Shown piece by piece: positions 34,201 to 48,709 of a stretch of DNA of 64,000 bases. The DNA is from Pampus argenteus (Eukaryota; Chordata; Actinopteri; Scombriformes; Stromateidae), in the NCBI GenBank assembly GCA_036937835.1, contig CM072870.1, positions 434,001 to 498,000 of the forward strand, written 5' to 3'. How positions within the stretch are numbered: position 1 is the first letter of the stretch; every line of letters begins with the position of its first letter. Both the position numbers and the translations under genes were made by a program. The notes beneath the pieces are model-generated. The model saw only the letters and a program-made list of their open reading frames with translations. It ran no database searches and was not told the DNA's origin.

Positions 34201-37200
34201 TTTGCAGCTTCTACTGTAACATTGGTAAAAAATAGCTTTCTCTCGGCGAGAGAAGGCCAGAAATGACAACTACAGTTTTTCTTAAACAAAGAGCAATATT
34301 TTCAATCAAAACCATGTTTGCCATCAACAAGTAACTGATTTCTACTGATTAGGAGCAAAAAACTCACTTCTGCGAGCTTCCTACAGCTTTTACTGTAAAA
34401 TTGGTAAAAATGGCTTATTCTAGGCGAGAGAAGGCCAGAAATGACAACTACAGTTTTTCTTAAACAAAGAGCAATATTTTCAATCAAAACCATGTTTGCC
34501 ATCAACAAGTAACTGATTTCTGATAATTAGGACCAAAAAACTCACTTCTGCGAGCTTCCTACAGCTTTTACTGTAACATTTGTAAAAAATAGCTTTCTTT
34601 CGGCGAGAGAAGGCCAGAAATGACAACTACAGTTTTTCTTAAACAAAGAGCAATATTTTCAATCAAAACCATGTTTGCCATCAACAAGTAACTGATTTCT
34701 AGTGATTAGGAGCAAAGAACTCACTTCTGCGTGCTTCCTACAGCTTTTACTGTAACATTTGTAAAAATAGCTTTCTCTCGGTTAGAAGGCCAGAAATGAC
34801 AACTACAGTTTTTCTTAAACAAAGAGCAATATTTTCAATCAAAACCATGTTTGCCATCAACAAGTAACTGATTTCTAGTGATTAGGAGCAAAAAACTCAC
34901 TTCTGCGAGCTTCCTACAGCTTTTACTGTAACATTTGTAAAAAATAGCTTTCTTTCGGCGAGAGAAGGCCAGAAATGACAACTACAGTTTTTCTTAAACA
35001 AAGAGCAATATTTTCAATCAAAACCATGTTTGCCATCAACAAGTAACTGATTTCTAGTGATTAAGAGCAAAAAACTCACTTCTGCGAGCTTCCTACAGCT
35101 TTTACTGTAAAATTGGTAAAAATAGCTTATTCTCGGCGAGAGAAGGCCAGAAATGACAACTACAGTTTTTCTTAAACAAAGAGCAATATTTTCAATCAAA
35201 ACCATGTTTGCCATCAACAAGTAACTGATTTCTAGTGATTAGGAGCAAAAAACTCACTTCTGCGAGCTTCCTACAGCATTTACTGTAACATTGGTAAAAA
35301 ATAGCTTTCTCTCGGTGACAGAAGGCCAGAAATGACAACTACAGTTTTTCTTAAACAAAGAGCAATATTTTTAATCAAACCATGTTTGCCATCAAGAAGT
35401 AACTGATTTCTAATGATTAAGACCAAAAAAACTCACTTCTTGCAGCTTCTACTGTAACATTTGTAAAAAATAGGTTTCTCTCGCGAGAGAAGGCCAGAAA
35501 TGACAACTACAGTTTTTCTTAAACAAAGAGCAATATTTTCAATCAAAACCATGTTTGCCATCAACAAGTAACTGATTTCTGATAATTCAGACCAAAAAAC
35601 TCACTTCTGCGAGCTTCCTACAGCTTTTACTGTAACATTGGTAAAAAATAGCTTTCTCTCGGCGACAGAAGGCCAGAAATGACAACTACAGTTTTTCTTA
35701 AACAAAGAGCAATATTTTCAATCAGAACCATGTTTGCCATCAACAAGTAACTGATTTCTAGTGATTAGGAGCAAAGAACTCACTTCTGCGTGCTTCCTAC
35801 AGCTTTTACTGTAACATTTGTAAAAATAGCTTTCTCTCGGTTAGAAGGCCAGAAATGACAACTACAGTTTTTCTTAAACAAAGAGCAATATTTTCAATCA
35901 AAACCATGTTTGCCATCAACAAGTAACTGATTTCTAGTGATTAGGAGCAAAAAACTCACTTCTGCGAGCTTCCTACAGCTTTTACTGTAACATTGGTAAA
36001 AAATAGCTTTCTCTCGGTGACAGAAGGCCAGAAATGACAACTACAGTTTTTCTTAAACAAAGAGCAATATTTTCAATCAAAACCATGTTTGCCATCAACA
36101 AGTAACTGATTTCTAGTGATTAAGAGCAAAAAACTCACTTCTGCGAGCTTCCTACAGCTTTTACTGTAAAATTGGTAAAAATAGCTTAATCTCGGCGAGA
36201 GAAGGCCAGAAATGACAACTACAGTTTTTCTTAAACAAAGAGCAATATTTTCAATCAAAACCATGTTTGCCATCAACAAGTAACTGATTTCTAGTGATTA
36301 GGAGCAAAAAACTCACTTCTGCGAGCTTCCTACAGCTTTTACTGTAACATTGGTAAAAAATAGCTTTCTCTCGGTGACAGAAGGCCAGAAATGACAACTA
36401 CAGTTTTTCTTAAACAAAGAGCAATATTTTTAATCAAACCATGTTTGCCATCAAGAAGTAACTGATTTCTAATGATTAAGACCAAAAAAACTCACTTTTT
36501 GCAGCTTCTACTGTAACATTGGTAAAAAATAGCTTTCTCTCGGCGAGAGAAGGCCAGAAATGACAACTACAGTTTTTCTTAAACAAAGAGCAATATTTTC
36601 AATCAAAACCATGTTTGCCATCAACAAGTAACTGATTTCTACTGATTAGGAGCAAAAAACTCACTTCTGCGAGCTTCCTACAGCTTTTACTGTAAAATTG
36701 GTAAAAATGGCTTATTCTAGGCGAGAGAAGGCCAGAAATGACAACTACAGTTTTTCTTAAACAAAGAGCAATATTTTCAATCAAAACCATGTTTGCCATC
36801 AACAAGTAACTGATTTCTGATAATTAGGACCAAAAAACTCACTTCTGCGAGCTTCCTACAGCTTTTACTGTAACATTTGTAAAAAATAGCTTTCTTTCGG
36901 CGAGAGAAGGCCAGAAATGACAACTACAGTTTTTCTTAAACAAAGAGCAATATTTTCAATCAAAACCATGTTTGCCATCAACAAGTAACTGATTTCTAGT
37001 GATTAGGAGCAAAAAACTCACTTCTGCGAGCTTCCTACAGCTTTTACTGTAACATTGGTAAAAATAGCTTATTCTCGGCGATAGAAGGCCAGAAATGACA
37101 ACTACAGTTTTTCTTAAACAAAGAGCAATATTTTCAATCAAAACCATGTTTGCCATCAACAAGTAACTAATTTCTAGTGATTAGGAGCAAAGAACTCACT

Positions 37201-40200
37201 TCTGCGTGCTTCCTACAGCTTTTACTGTAACATTTGTAAAAATAGCTTTCTCTCGATTAGAAGGCCAGAAATGACAACTACAGTTTTTCTTAAAGAAATA
37301 GCAATATTTTCAATTAAACCATGTTTGCCATCAATAAGTAACTGATTTCTAATGATTAGGACCAAAAAAAACTCACTTCTTGCAGCTTTTACTGTAACAT
37401 TTGTAAAAATATTTTTTTCTTGGCGATAGAAGGCCAGAAATGACAACTACAGTTTTTCTTAAACAAAGAGCAATATTTTCAATCAAAACCATGTTTGCCA
37501 TCAACAAGTAACTGATTTCTAATGATTAGGACCAAAAAAACTCACTTCTTGCAGCTTTTAATGTAACATTTGTAAAAAATAGCTTTCTTTCGGCGAGAGA
37601 AGGCCAGAAATGACAACTACAGTTTTTCTTAAACAAAGAGCAATATTTTCAATCAAAACCATGTTTGCCATCAACAAGTAACTGATTTCTAGTGATTAGG
37701 ACAAAAAAAACTCACTTCTGCGAGCTTCCTACAGCTTTTACTGTAACATTTGTAAAAAATAGCTTATTCTCGGCGAGAGAAGGCCAGAAATGACAACTAC
37801 AGTTTTTCTTAAACAAAGAGCAATATTTTCAATCAAAACCATGTTTGCCATCAACAAGTAACTGATTTCTACTGATTAGGAGCAAAAAACTCACTTCTGC
37901 GAGCTTCCTACAGCTTTTACTGTAAAATTGGTAAAAAATAGCTTATTCTCGGCGAGAGAATGCCAGAAATGACAACTACAGTTTTTCTTAAACAAAGAGC
38001 AATATTTTCAATCAAAACCATGTTTTCCATCAACAAGTAACTGATTTCTAGTGATTAGGAGCAAAGAACTCACTTCTGCGTGCTTCCTACGGATTTTACT
38101 GTAACATTTGTAAAAATAGCTTTCTCTTAGTGAGAGAAGGCCAGAAATGACAAGTACAGTTTTTCTTAAACAAAGAGCAATATTTTCAATCAAAACCATG
38201 TTTTCCATCAACAAGTAACTGATTTCTAGTGATTAGGAGCAAAAAACTCACTTCTGCGAGCTTCCTACAGCTTTTACTGTAAAATTGGTAAAAATAGCTT
38301 ATTCTCGGCGAGAGAAGGCCAGAAATGACAACTACAGTTTTTCTTAAACAAAGAGCAATATTTTCAATCAAAACCATGTTTGCCATCAACAAGTAACTGA
38401 TTTCTACTGATTAGGAGCAAAAAACTCACTTCTGCGTGCTTCCTACAGCTTTTACTGTAACATTTGTAAAAATAGCTTTCTCTCGGTTAGAAGGCCAGAA
38501 ATGACAACTACAGTTTTTCTTAAACAAAGAGCAATATTTTCAATCAAAACCATGTTTGCCATCAACAAGTAACTGATTTCTAGTGATTAGGAGCAAAAAA
38601 CTCACTTCTGCGAGCTTCCTACAGCTTTTACTGTAACATTGGTAAAAAATAGCTTTCTCTCGGTGACAGAAGGCCAGAAATGACAACTACAGTTTTTCTT
38701 AAACAAAGAGCAATATTTTCAATCAAAACCATGTTTGCCATCAACAAGTAACTGATTTCTAGTGATTAAGAGCAAAAAACTCACTTCTGCGAGCTTCCTA
38801 CAGCTTTTACTGTAAAATTGGTAAAAATAGCTTAATCTCGGCGAGAGAAGGCCAGAAATGACAACTACAGTTTTTCTTAAACAAAGAGCAATATTTTCAA
38901 TCAAAACCATGTTTGCCATCAACAAGTAACTGATTTCTAGTGATTAGGAGCAAAAAACTCACTTCTGCGAGCTTCCTACAGCTTTTACTGTAACATTGGT
39001 AAAAAATAGCTTTCTCTCAGTGACAGAAGGCCAGAAATGACAACTACAGTTTTTCTTAAACAAAGAGCAATATTTTCAATCAAAACCATGTTTGCCATCA
39101 ACAAGTAACTGATTTCTACTGATTAGGAGCAAAAAACTCACTTCTGCGAGCTTCCTACAGCTTTTACTGTAAAATTGGTAAAAATGGCTTATTCTAGGCG
39201 AGAGAAGGCCAGAAATGACAACTACAGTTTTTCTTAAACAAAGAGCAATATTTTCAATCAAAACCATGTTTGCCATCAACAAGTAACTGATTTCTGATAA
39301 TTAGGACCAAAAAACTCACTTCTGCGAGCTTCCTACAGCTTTTACTGTAACATTTGTAAAAAATAGCTTTCTTTCGGCGAGAGAAGGCCAGAAATGACAA
39401 CTACAGTTTTTCTTAAACAAAGAGCAATATTTTCAATCAAAACCATGTTTGCCATCAACAAGTAACTAATTTCTAGTGATTAGGAGCAAAGAACTCACTT
39501 CTGCGTGTTTCCTACAGCTTTTACTGTAACATTTGTAAAAATAGCTTTCTCTCGATTAGAAGGCCAGAAATGACAACTACAGTTTTTCTTAAACAAAGAG
39601 CAATATTTTTAATCAAACCATGTTTGCCATCAAGAAGTAACTGATTTCTAATGATTAAGACCAAAAAAACTCACTTCTTGCAGCTTCTACTGTAACATTT
39701 GTAAAAAATAGGTTTCTCTCGCGAGAGAAGGCCAGAAATGACAACTACAGTTTTTCTTAAAGAAATAGCAATATTTTCAATTAAACCATGTTTGCCATCA
39801 ATAAGTAACTGATTTCTAATGATTAGGACCAAAAAAAACTCACTTCTTGCAGCTTTTACTGTAACATTTGTAAAAATATTTTTTTCTTGGCGATAGAAGG
39901 CCAGAAATGACAACTACAGTTTTTCTTAAACAAAGAGCAATATTTTCAATCAAAACCATGTTTGCCATCAACAAGTAACTGATTTCTAATGATTAGGACC
40001 AAAAAAACTCACTTCTTGCAGCTTTTAATGTAACATTTGTAAAAAATAGCTTTCTTTCGGCGAGAGAAGGCCAGAAATGACAACTACAGTTTTTCTTAAA
40101 CAAAGAGCAATATTTTCAATCAAAACCATGTTTGCCATCAACAAGTAACTGATTTCTAGTGATTAGGACAAAAAAAACTGACTTCTGCGAGCTTCCTACA

Positions 40201-40473
40201 GCTTTTACTGTAACATTTGTAAAAAATAGCTTATTCTCGGCGAGAGAAGGCCAGAAATGACAACTACAGTTTTTCTTAAACAAAGAGCAATATTTTCAAT
40301 CAAAACCATGTTTTCCATCAACAAGTAACTGATTTCTAGTGATTAGGAGCAAAGAACTCACTTCTGCGTGCTTCCTACGGATTTTACTGTAACATTTGTA
40401 AAAATAGCTTTCTCTTAGTGAGAGAAGGCCAGAAATGACAAGTACAGTTTTTCTTAAACAAAGAGCAATATTT

Positions 40474-42500
40474 TCAATCAAAACCATGTTTTCCATCAAC
40501 AAGTAACTGATTTCTAGTGATTAGGAGCAAAAAACTCACTTCTGCGAGCTTCCTACAGCTTTTACTGTAAAATTGGTAAAAATAGCTTATTCTCGGCGAG
40601 AGAAGGCCAGAAATGACAACTACAGTTTTTCTTAAACAAAGAGCAATATTTTCAATCAAAACCATGTTTGCCATCAACAAGTAACTGATTTCTACTGATT
40701 AGGAGCAAAAAACTCACTTCTGCGAGCTTCCTACAGCTTTTACTGTAAAAATAGTAAAAATAGCTTATTCTCGGCGAGAGAAGGCCAGAAATGACAACTA
40801 CTGTTTTTCTTAAACAAAGAGCAATATTTTCAATCAAAACCATGTTTGCTATCAACAAGTAACTGATTTCTAGTGATTAGGAGAAAAGAACTCACTTCTG
40901 CGTGCTTCCTACAGATTTTACTGTAACATTTGTAAAAATAGCTTTCTCTCGGTGAGAGAAGGCCAGAAATGACAACTACAGTTTTTCTTAAACAAAGAGC
41001 AATCTTTTCAATCAAAACCATGTTTGCCATCAACAAGTAACTGATTTCTAATAATTCGGACCAAAAAACTCACTTCTGCGAGCTTCCTACAGCTTTTACT
41101 GTAACATTGGTAAAAAATAGCTTTCTCTCGGCGACAGAAGGCCAGAAATGACAACTACAGTTTTTCTTAAACAAAGAGCAATATTTTCAATCAAAACCAT
41201 GTTTGCCATCAACAAGTAACTGATTTCTAGTGATTAGGAGCAAAGAACTCACTTCTGCGTGCTTCCTACAGCTTTTACTGCAACATTTGTAAAAATAGCT
41301 TTCTCTCGGTTAGAAGGCCAGAAATGACAACTACAGTTTTTCTTAAACAAAGAGCAATATTTTCAATCAAAACCATGTTTGCCATCAACAAGTAACTGAT
41401 TTCTAGTGATTAGGACAAAAAAAACTCACTTCTTGCAGCTTTTATTGTAACATTTGTAAAAATAGTTTTTTCTCGGCGAGAGAAGGCTAGAAATGACAAC
41501 TACAGTTTTTCTTAAACAAAGAGCAATATTTTCAATCAAAACCATGTTTGCCATCAACAAGTAACTGATTTCTAGTGATTAGGAGCAAAAAACTAATTTC
41601 TGCGAGCTTCCTACAGCTTTTACTGTAACATTTGTAAAAAATAGCTTTCTTTCGGCGAGAGAAGGCCAGAAATGACAACTACAGTTTTTCTTAAACAAAG
41701 AGCAATATTTTCAATCAAAACCATGTTTTCCATCAACAAGTAACTGATTTCTAGTGATTAGGAGCAAAAAACTCACTTCTGCGAGCTTCCTACAGCTTTT
41801 ACTGTAAAATTGGTAAAAATAGCTTATTCTCGGCGAGAGAAGGCCAGAAATGACAACTACAGTTTTTCTTAAACAAAGAGCAATATTTTCAATCAAAACC
41901 ATGTTTGCCATCAACAAGTAACTGATTTCTACTGATTAGGAGCAAAAAACTCACTTCTGCGAGCTTCCTACAGCTTTTACTGTAAAATTGGTAAAAATAG
42001 CTTATTCTCGGCGAGAGAAGGCCAGAAATGACAACTACTGTTTTTCTTAAACAAAGAGCAATATTTTCAATCAAAACCATGTTTGCTATCAACAAGTAAC
42101 TGATTTCTAGTGATTAGGAGAAAAGAACTCACTTCTGCGTGCTTCCTACAGATTTTACTGTAACATTTGTAAAAATAGCTTTCTCTCGGTGAGAGAAGGC
42201 CAGAAATGACAACTACAGTTTTTCTTAAACAAAGAGCAATCTTTTCAATCAAAACCATGTTTGCCATCAACAAGTAACTGATTTCTGATAATTCGGACCA
42301 AAAAACTCACTTCTGCGAGCTTCCTACAGCTTTGACTGTAACATTGGTAAAAAATAGCTTTCTCTCGGCGACAGAAGGCCAGAAATGACAACTACAGTTT
42401 TTCTTAAACAAAGAGCAATATTTTCAATCAAAACCATGTTTGCCATCAACAAGTAACTGATTTCTAGTGATTAGGAGCAAAGAACTCACTTCTGCGTGCT
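40474..42500. repeat. 7-monomer unit, 1237 bp, tandem duplicate
   Basis: Equivalent points 40474/41711, 40652/41889 and 40830/42067 lie 1237 bp apart. They share 'catgttttccatc', 'gattaggagaaaag' and 'gcaatcttttcaatc'. An earlier related segment lies at 38008-38400, 2288 bp upstream of 40296. Confidence 0.8.
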
Positions 42501-45500
42501 TCCTACAGCTTTTACTGTAACATTTGTAAAAATAGCTTTCTCTCGGTTAGAAGGCCAGAAATGACAACTACAGTTTTTCTTAAACAAAGAGCAATATTTT
42601 CAATCAAAACCATGTTTGCCACCAATAAGTAACTGATTTCTAGTGATTAGGAGCAAAAAACTCACTTCTGCGAGCTTCCTACAGCTTTTACTGTAACATT
42701 TGTAAAAAATAGCTTTCTTTCGGCGAGAGAAGGCCAGAAATGACAACTACAGTTTTTCTTAAACAAAGAGCAATATTTTCAATCAAAACCATGTTTGCCA
42801 TCAACAAGTAACTGATTTCTAGTGATTAGGACAAAAAAAACTCACTTCTTGCAGCTTTTATTGTAACATTTGTAAAAATAGTTTTTTCTCGGCGAGAGAA
42901 GGCTAGAAATGACAACTACAGTTTTTCTTCAACAAAGAGCAATATTTTCAATCAAAACCATGTTTGCCATCAACAAGTAACTAATTTCTAGTGATTAGGA
43001 GCAAAGAACTCACTTCTGCGTGCTTCCTACAGATCTTACTGTAACATTTGTAAAAATAGCTTGCTCTCGGTGAGAGAAGACCAAAAAATTACAACTACAG
43101 TTTTTCTTAAACAAAGAGCAATATTTTCGATCAAAACCATGTTTTCCATCAATAAGTAACTGATTTCTAATGATTAGGACAAAAAAAAAACTCACTTCTT
43201 GCAGCTTCTACTGTAACATTGGTAAAAAAATAGCTTTCTCTAGGCGAGAGAAGACCAAAAAATTACAACTACAGTTTTTCTTAAACAAAGAGCAATATTT
43301 TCGATCAAAACCATGTTTGCTATCAATAAGTAACTGATTTCTAGTGATTAGGAGCAAAAAACTCACTTCTGCGAGCTTCCTACAGCTTTTACTGTAACAT
43401 TTGTAAAAAATAGCTTTCTTTCGGCGAGAGAAGGCCAGAAATGACAACTACTGTTTTTCTTAAACAAAGAGCAATATTTTCAATCAACACCATGTTTGCC
43501 ATCAACAAGTAACTGATTTCTAGTGATTAGGAGCAAATAACTCATTTCTGTGAGCTTCCTACAGCTTTTACTGTAACATTTGTAAAAATAGGTTTCTCTC
43601 GCGAGACAAGGCCAGAAATGACAACTACAGTTTTTCTGAAACAAAGAGCAATATTTTCAATCAAACCATGTTTGCCATCAAAAAGTAACTGATTTCTAAT
43701 GATTAGGACCAAAAAAACTCACTTCTTGCAGCTTCTACTGTAACATTGGTTAAAAAATAGCTTTCTCTAGGTAAGAGAAGACCAAAAAATTACAACTACA
43801 TTTTTTCTCAAACAAAGAGCAATATTTTCGATCAAAACAATGTTTGCCATCAATAAGTAACTGATTTCTAATGATTAGGACCAAAAAAAACTCACTTCTT
43901 GCCGCTTTTACTGTAACATTTGTAAAAATATTTTTTTCTCGGCGATAGAAGGCCAGAAATGACAACTACAGTTTTTCTTAAACAAAGAGCAATATTTTCA
44001 ATCAAAACCTTGTTTGCCATCAACAAGTAACTGATTTCTAATAATTAGGACCAAAAAAACACATTTCTGTGAGCTTCCTACAGCTTTTACTGTAACATTT
44101 GTAAAAATAGGTTTCTCTCGCGAGACAAGGCCAGAAATGACAACTACAGTTTTTCTTAAACAAAGAGCAATATTTTCAATCAAAACCATGTTTGCCATCA
44201 ACAAGTTCCTGATTTCTAGTGATTAGGAGCAAAGAACTCACTTCTGCGTGCTTCCTACAGCTTTTACTGTAACATTTGTAAAAATAGCTTTCTCTCGGTG
44301 AGAGAAGGCCAGAAATGACAACTACAGTTTTTCTTAAACAAAGAGTAATATTTTCAATCAAAACCATGTTTGCCATCAACAAGTAACTGATTTCTAATGA
44401 TTAGGACCAAAAAAACTCACTTCTTGCAGCTTCTAATGTAACATTGGTAAAAAATAGCTTTCTCTAGGCGAGAGAAGACCAAAAAATTACAACTACAGTT
44501 TTTCTTAAACAAAGAGCAATATTTTCGATCAAAACCATGTTTGCCATCAACAAGTAACTGATTTCTAATAATTAGGACCAAAAAAACTCATTTCTGTGAG
44601 CTTCTTGCAGCTTTTACTGTAACATTTGTAAAAATAGGTTTCTCTCGCGAGACAAGGCCAGAAATGACAACTACAGTTTTTCTTAAACAAAGAGCAATAT
44701 TTTCAATCAAACCATGTTTGCCATCAAAAAGTAACTGATTTCTAATGATTAGGACAAAAAAAAAAAACTCACTTCTTGCAGCTTCTACTGTAACATTGGT
44801 AAAAAAATAGCTTTCTCTAGGCGAGAGAAGACCAAAAAATTACAACTACAGTTTTTCTTAAACAAAGAGCAATATTTTCGATCAAAACCATGTTTGCTAT
44901 CAATAAGTAACTGATTTCTAGTGATTAGGAGCAAAAAACTCACTTCTGCGAGCTTCCTACAGCTTTTACTGTAACATTTGTAAAAAATAGCTGTCTTTCG
45001 GCTTGAGAAGGCCAGAAATGACAACTACTGTTTTTCTTAATCAAAGAGCAATATTTTCAATCAAAACCATGTTTACCATCAACAAGTAACTGATTTCTAA
45101 TAATTAGGACCAAAAAAACTCACTTCTTGCAGCTTCTACTGTAACGTTTGGTAAAAAATAGCTTTCTTTAGGCGAGAGAAGACCAAAAAATTACAACTAC
45201 AGTTTTTCTTAAACAAAGTGCAATATATTCGATCAAAACCTTGTTTGCCATCAACAAGTAACTGATTTCTAATAATTAGGACCAAAAAAACTAATTTCTG
45301 TGAGCTTCTTGCAGCTTTTACTGTAACATTTGTAAAAAATAGGTTTCTCTCGCGAGACAAGGCCAGAAATGACAACTACAGTTTTTCTTAAACAAAGAGC
45401 AATATTTTCAATCAAAACCATGTTTGCCATCAACAAGTCACTGATTTCTAGTGATTAGGAGCAAAGAACTCACTTCTGCGAGCTTCCTACAGCTTTTACT

Positions 45501-47369
45501 GTAACATTTGTAAAAATAGCTTTCTCTCGGCGATAGAATGCCAGAAATGACAACTACAGTTTTTCTTAAACAAAGAGCAATATTTTCAATCAAAACCATG
45601 TTTGCCATCAACAAGTCACTGATTTCTAGTGATTAGGAGCAAAGAACTCACTTCTGCGAGCTTCCTACAGCTTTTACTGTAACATTGGTAAAAAATAGCT
45701 TTCTCTAGGTGAGAGAAGACCAAAAAATTACAACTACTCTTTTTCTTAAACAAAGAGCAATATTTTCAATCAAAACCATGTTTGCCATCAACAAGTAACT
45801 GATTTCTAATGATTAGGACCAAAAATACTCACTTCTTGCAGCTTCTACTGTAACGTTTGGTAAAAAATAGCTTTCTTTAGGTGAGAGAAGACCAAAAAAT
45901 TACAACTACAGTTTTTCTTAAACAAAGTGCAATATTTTCGATCAAAACCATGTTTGCCATCAATAAGTAACTGATTTCTAGTGATTAGGAGCAAAAAACT
46001 CATTTCTGTGAGCTTCCTGCAGCTTTTACTGTAACATTTGTAAAAATAGGTTTCTCTCGCGAGACAAGGCCAGAAATGACAACTACAGTTTTTCTTAAAA
46101 AAGAGCAATATTTTTGATCAAAATCATGTTTGCCATCAATAAGTAACTGATTTCTAGTGATAAGGAGTAAAAAACTCACTTCTGCGAGCTTCCTACAGCT
46201 TTTACTGTAAAATTGGTAAAAAATAGCTTATTCTCGGCGAGAGAAGGCCAGAAATGACAACTACAGTTTTTCTTAAACAAAGAGCAATATTTTCAATCAA
46301 AACCATGTTTGCCATCAACAAGTAACTGATTTATAATAATTAGGACCAAAAAAACTCATTTCTGTGAGCTTCCTGCAGCTTTTACTGTAACATTTGTAAA
46401 AATAGGTTTCTCTCGCGAGACAAGGCCAGAAATGACAACTACAGTTTTTCTTAAAAAAGAGCAATATTTTTGATCAAAATCATGTTTGCCATCAATAAGT
46501 AACTGATTTCTAGTGATTAGGAGTAAAAAACTCACTTCTGCGAGCTTCCTACAGCTTTTACTGTAACATTGGTAAAAAAATAGCTTTCTCTCGGCGAGAG
46601 AAGGACAGAAATGACAACTACAGTTTTTCTTAAACAAAGAGCAATATTTTCAATCAAAACCTTGTTTGCCATCAACAAGTAACTGATTTCTAATAATTAG
46701 GACCAAAAAAACTCATTTCTGTGAGCTTCCTGCAGCTTTTACTGTAACATTTGTAAAAATAGGTTTCTCTCGCGAGACAAGGCCAGAAATGACAACTACA
46801 GTTTTTCTTAAACAAAGAGCAATATTTTCAATCAAACCATGTTTGCCATCAAAAAGTAACTGATTTCTAATGATTAGGACCAAAAAAAACTCACTTCTTG
46901 CAGCTTCTACTGTAACATTGGTAAAAAATAGCTTTCTCTAGGTGAGAAAAGACCAAAAAATTACAACTACTGTTTTTCTTCAACAAAGAGCAATATTTTT
47001 GATCAAACCATGTTTGCCATCAAAAAGTAACTGATTTCTAATGATTAGGACCAAAAAAACTCACTTCTTGCAGCTTCTACTGTAACATTGGTTAAAAAAT
47101 AGCTTTCTCTAGGTGAGAGAAGACCAAAAAATTACAGCTACAGTTTTTCTCAAACAAAGAGCAATATTTTCCATCAAAACCATGTTTGCCATCAATAAGT
47201 AACTGATTTCTAATAATTAGGACCAAAAAAACTCATTTCTGTGAGCTTCCTGCAGCTTTTACTGTAACATTTGTAAAAATAGGTTTCTCTCGCGAGACAA
47301 GGCCAGAAATGACAACTACAGTTTTTCTTAAACAAAAAGCAATATTTTCGATCAAAACCATGTTTGCTA

Positions 47370-48470
47370 TCAATAAGTAACTGATTTCTAGTGATTAGGA
47401 GCAAAAAACTCACTTCTGCTAGCTTCCTACAGCTTTTACTGTAACATTGGTAAAAATAGCTTTCTCTCGGTGAGAGAAGGCCAGAAATGACAACTACAGT
47501 TTTTCTTAAACAAAGAGCAATATTTTCAATCAAAACCATGTTTGCCATCAACAAGTAACTGATTTCTAGTGATTAGCAGCAAAGAACTCACTTCTGCGTG
47601 TTTCCTACAGCTTTTACTGTAACATTTGTAAAAATAGCTTTCTCTCGGTGAGAGAAGGCCAGAAATGACAACTACAGTTTTTCTTAAACAAAGAGCAATA
47701 TTTTCAATCAAAACCATGTTTGCCATCAACAAGTAACTGATTTCTAATGATTAGGACCAAATAAAATCACTTCTTGCAGCTTCTACTGTAACATTGGTAA
47801 AAAATAGCTTTCTCTAGGCGAGAGAAGACCAAAAAATTACAACTACAGTTTTTCTTAAACAAAGAGCAATATTTTCAATCAAAACCATGTTTGCCATCAA
47901 TAAGTAACTGATTTCTAGTCATTACGAGCAAAGAACTCACTTCTACGTGCTTCCTACAGCTTTTACTGTAACATTTGTAAAAATAGCTTCCTCTCGGTGA
48001 GAGAAGGCCAGAAATTACAACTACAGTTTTTCTTAAACAAAGAGCAATATTTTCAATCAAAACCATGTTTGCCATCAACAAGTAACTGATTTCTAGTGAT
48101 TAGGAGCAAATAACTCATTTCTGTGAGCTTCCTACAGCTTTTACTGTAACATTTGTAAAAATAGGTTTCTCAAGAGAGACAAGGCCAGAAATGACAACTA
48201 CAGTTTTTCTGAAACAAAGAGCAATATTTTCAATCAAACCATCTTTGCCATCAAAAAGTAACTGATTTCTAATGATTAGGACCAAAAAAACTCACTTCTT
48301 GCAGCTTCTACTGTAACATTGGTTAAAAAATAGCTTTCTCTAGGTGAGAGAAGACCAAAAAATTACAGCTACAGTTTTTCTCAAACAAAGAGCAATATTT
48401 TCCATCAAAACCATGTTTGCCATCAATAAGTAACTGATTTCTAATGATTAGGACCAAAAAAAACTCACTT
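47370..48470. repeat. Isolated distant copy of the 1222-bp 7-mer unit
   Basis: This stretch carries the same ordered private variants as the 2-5 kb array: 'tgctagcttcc', 'gattagcagc', 'aaataaaatcac', 'agtcatta', 'ctcaagagagac' and 'ggttaaaaaa' with 'tttccatc'. It occurs once here, about 44.1 kb from its relatives. Edges are approximate. Confidence 0.8.
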
Positions 48471-48709
48471 CTTGCAGCTTTTACTGTAACATTTGTAAAA
48501 ATATTTTTTTCTCGGCGATAGAAGGCCAGAAATGACAACTACAGTTTTTCTTAAACAAAGAGCAATATTTTCAATCAAAACCATGTTTGCCATCAACAAG
48601 TAACTGATTTCTAATAATTAGGACCAAAAAAACTCATTTCTGTGAGCTTCCTGCAGCTTTTACTGTAACATTTGTAAAAATAGGTTTCTCTCGCGAGACA
48701 AGGCCAGAA

